Source: CAYLZO01 sp964387775 (GTDB lineage: Bacteria; Chloroflexota; Anaerolineae; JAAYZQ01). Taken from it: 14,910 bases of DNA. Location of the stretch: NCBI GenBank assembly GCA_964387775.1, contig CAYLZO010000126.1, forward strand, positions 1 through 14,910, written 5' to 3'. The translations under genes were made by a program, and so were the position numbers. The notes under the pieces are model-generated. The model saw nothing but the letters and a program-made list of their open reading frames with translations. It had not been told where the DNA came from and did no database searches. Each line of letters begins with the position of its first letter. Position 1 is the stretch's first letter. Positions 14,019 to 14,910 of this stretch are shown here, one piece after another.

Positions 14019-14116
14019 GTCATTCTGAGCGCAGCGAAGAATCTCACTTGTGCCGCAGCCGAGATTCTTCCCCCGGATGCAGAAACTGCGCGCTCCCTTC
14101 GGTCGCTCAGAATGAC
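14019..14116. repeat. Palindromic MITE-like element (GTCATTCTGAGCG type)
   Basis: The outer inverted repeat GTCATTCTGAGCG (14019-14031) matches CGCTCAGAATGAC (14104-14116) over 13 of 13 bases. The inner repeat GAAGAATCTC (14036-14045) matches GAGATTCTTC (14061-14070) over 10 of 10, loop 15 nt. The 98-bp element has no coding capacity. It fills the gap between the LeuD-type and dehydrogenase genes, ending three bases from the LeuD stop codon. I see no clear target-site duplication. The outer motif is widely dispersed in bacterial genomes. Confidence 0.85.
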
Positions 14117-14119
14117 GGG

Positions 14120-14623
14120 TTAGGCTGGGGCCAGTCCCTGCTTTTGCCGGACGTGGGGCACGAGGCCACCGGCGTCCAGGATCTCCATCACTGAAGGGGC
14201 CAGGGGTGGGAAGGTGTAGTCCCCGCCGGGCGTCGTGACCGTGCCCGCCTCAAAGTCGATGGTGATCTCGTCGCCCGTCTCCACCGTGTCCACGGCGTCG
14301 CAGGTGACGATGGGCAAGCCCTCGTTGATGCAGTTGCGAAAGTAGATGCGGGCAAAGCTGCGGGCGACGATGGCCGCCACGCCGGCTTCCTTCAGGCAGA
14401 TGACGGCCTGCTCGCGCGAGCTGCCGCAGCCCCAGTTTTTGCCGGCGACGATGACGTCGCCCGGCCGGACGTTCTCGACGAACGCCGGGTCGAGGTCCTC
14501 CAGGGCGTGCTCGGCCATCTCCTGGCGGTCGGTGATGCTGTAGGTGTACTTGCCGGGAAAGATGACGTCGGTGTTGACGTCGTCGCCATATTTCCACACC
14601 CGGCCGGTAATTTTCGTCTTCAA
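14120..14623 (-). CDS. leuD: 3-isopropylmalate dehydratase-type small subunit (LeuD/HacB family)
   Basis: The swivelling small subunit of a [4Fe-4S] hydro-lyase that isomerises isopropylmalate, or homocitrate/citramalate relatives. It is 167 residues, normal for the compact archaeal-type small subunits. GRVWKYGDDVNTDVIFPGKY (7-26) opens it and GKNWGCGSSREQA (61-73) is the family signature. The substrate loop after FPGK reads YTYSITD, which does not settle the substrate. The start chosen is TTG (14621-14623), with AGGAGG six bases upstream. The frame stays open to an ATG at 14692, but the extra 23 residues (FWFRFIRVRRS) do not match the family. The large subunit is not next to it, which is unusual. 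The dehydrogenase downstream probably acts in the same pathway. Confidence 0.87.
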   Translation of the reverse strand: MKTKITGRVWKYGDDVNTDVIFPGKYTYSITDRQEMAEHALEDLDPAFVENVRPGDVIVAGKNWGCGSSREQAVICLKEAGVAAIVARSFARIYFRNCINEGLPIVTCDAVDTVETGDEITIDFEAGTVTTPGGDYTFPPLAPSVMEILDAGGLVPHVRQKQGLAPA

Positions 14624-14629
14624 AATGCT

Positions 14630-14635
14630 CCTCCT
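14630..14635 (-). promoter_or_regulatory. Shine-Dalgarno that sets the leuD TTG start
   Basis: AGGAGG on the minus strand lies six bases before the TTG at 14623. No comparable site precedes the in-frame ATG at 14692. The rest of the 130-bp gap (14624-14753) holds the terminator below and no promoter I would defend. Confidence 0.7.
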
Positions 14636-14726
14636 AACCCGGATAAACCGGAACCAAAAGGGCGAAACGCTGCCCACAAAATTCTTGCTCAATAGACCAG
14701 GATTTCGTGGGTTAGGCCCTAAAGCT

Positions 14727-14748
14727 CAAAAGCCGGGCAAGGACCCGG
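14727..14748 (-). terminator. Small terminator-like hairpin after the propeller protein gene
   Basis: On the minus strand CCGGG (14748-14744), a six-base loop and CCCGG (14737-14733) are followed by C and TTTTG. It lies six bases past the stop codon of the partial gene. The stem is only five base pairs, so confidence is moderate. Confidence 0.5.
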
Positions 14749-14753
14749 AATAC

Positions 14754-14910
14754 CTACCACCAGCCGACGTAGAGCCGCGAGAACTGCCAGCGGGGCGGAA
14801 CCCCGATCTGCCGCACCGTCTTGACTCCAGAGCCATCGGGGTTCATAACCCGTATCGCCCAGGCTTTGCCGTTCTGGTCACTGAGGTAGTAGATCTTGTT
14901 GCCATCGGGC
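14754..14910 (-). CDS. C-terminal end of a PD40/TolB-like beta-propeller protein, 5' partial
   Basis: Reading the minus strand inward from the window edge gives 51 residues, then TAG (14754-14756). It includes PDGNKIYYLSDQNGKAWAI, the repeat hallmark MNPDGSGVKTV and an ending RLYVGWW. The PDGxxIYY...NPDGSG pattern is that of PD40/WD40-like (TolB-type) propeller blades. The start lies beyond the window. Such proteins are often periplasmic or fused to protein kinases or regulators; nothing here tells which. Confidence 0.72.
   Translation of the reverse strand, partial: PDGNKIYYLSDQNGKAWAIRVMNPDGSGVKTVRQIGVPPRWQFSRLYVGWW

Noticed and set aside
14624..14692. Longer LeuD protein from the ATG at 14692
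   Set aside because: There is no ribosome site, and the extra residues do not resemble the family N-terminus. The TTG at 14623 has a strong AGGAGG.

Overview
The window is GC-rich bacterial DNA, tightly packed with genes. It suits an uncultured or environmental member of the Chloroflexota (Anaerolineae-like). That placement is inferred from a soluble multi-GAF hybrid kinase, a PD40-type propeller end, PurH split into two proteins, and intergenic gaps full of short 7-9 bp tandem words and palindromic elements. No marker gene fixes the taxonomy. No gene-free stretch exceeds about 180 bp. I see no rRNA, tRNA, CRISPR array, transposase or phage gene.

Left, plus strand (1-4159): the 3' part of a large cytosolic hybrid histidine kinase (GAF-GAF-GAF-PAS-HisKA-HATPase-REC) whose N-terminus lies outside the window. 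Next comes a flippase-like UPF0104/LPG-synthase-TM membrane protein with its own near-consensus promoter.

From 4304 to the end everything reads on the minus strand. In transcription order from the right edge: the C-terminus of a PD40/TolB-like propeller protein with a small terminator; a LeuD-type hydro-lyase small subunit; an isocitrate/isopropylmalate-type dehydrogenase with a strong terminator; a four-helix membrane protein of unknown function; an acyl-CoA dehydrogenase; an LctP-family lactate permease; a stand-alone IMP cyclohydrolase and a stand-alone AICAR formyltransferase (together equal to PurH); a GNAT acetyltransferase; and a YcaQ/AlkX-type DNA glycosylase. A two-gene operon with its own promoter ends the block: a possible PD-(D/E)XK-like unknown protein and a MoaD/ThiS ubiquitin-fold protein, joined by an ATGA overlap.

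Functions are mainly housekeeping: the last two steps of IMP synthesis, one dehydratase subunit plus dehydrogenase of a 2-oxoacid elongation or leucine-type pathway (large subunit not here), lactate uptake and acyl-CoA oxidation. The most unusual content is the repeats. At least six distinct short-word or palindromic repeat loci sit in the gaps. One octamer array lies inside the permease gene and is translated in frame. Another forms a long hairpin between the two purH halves and supplies the stop codon of the first.
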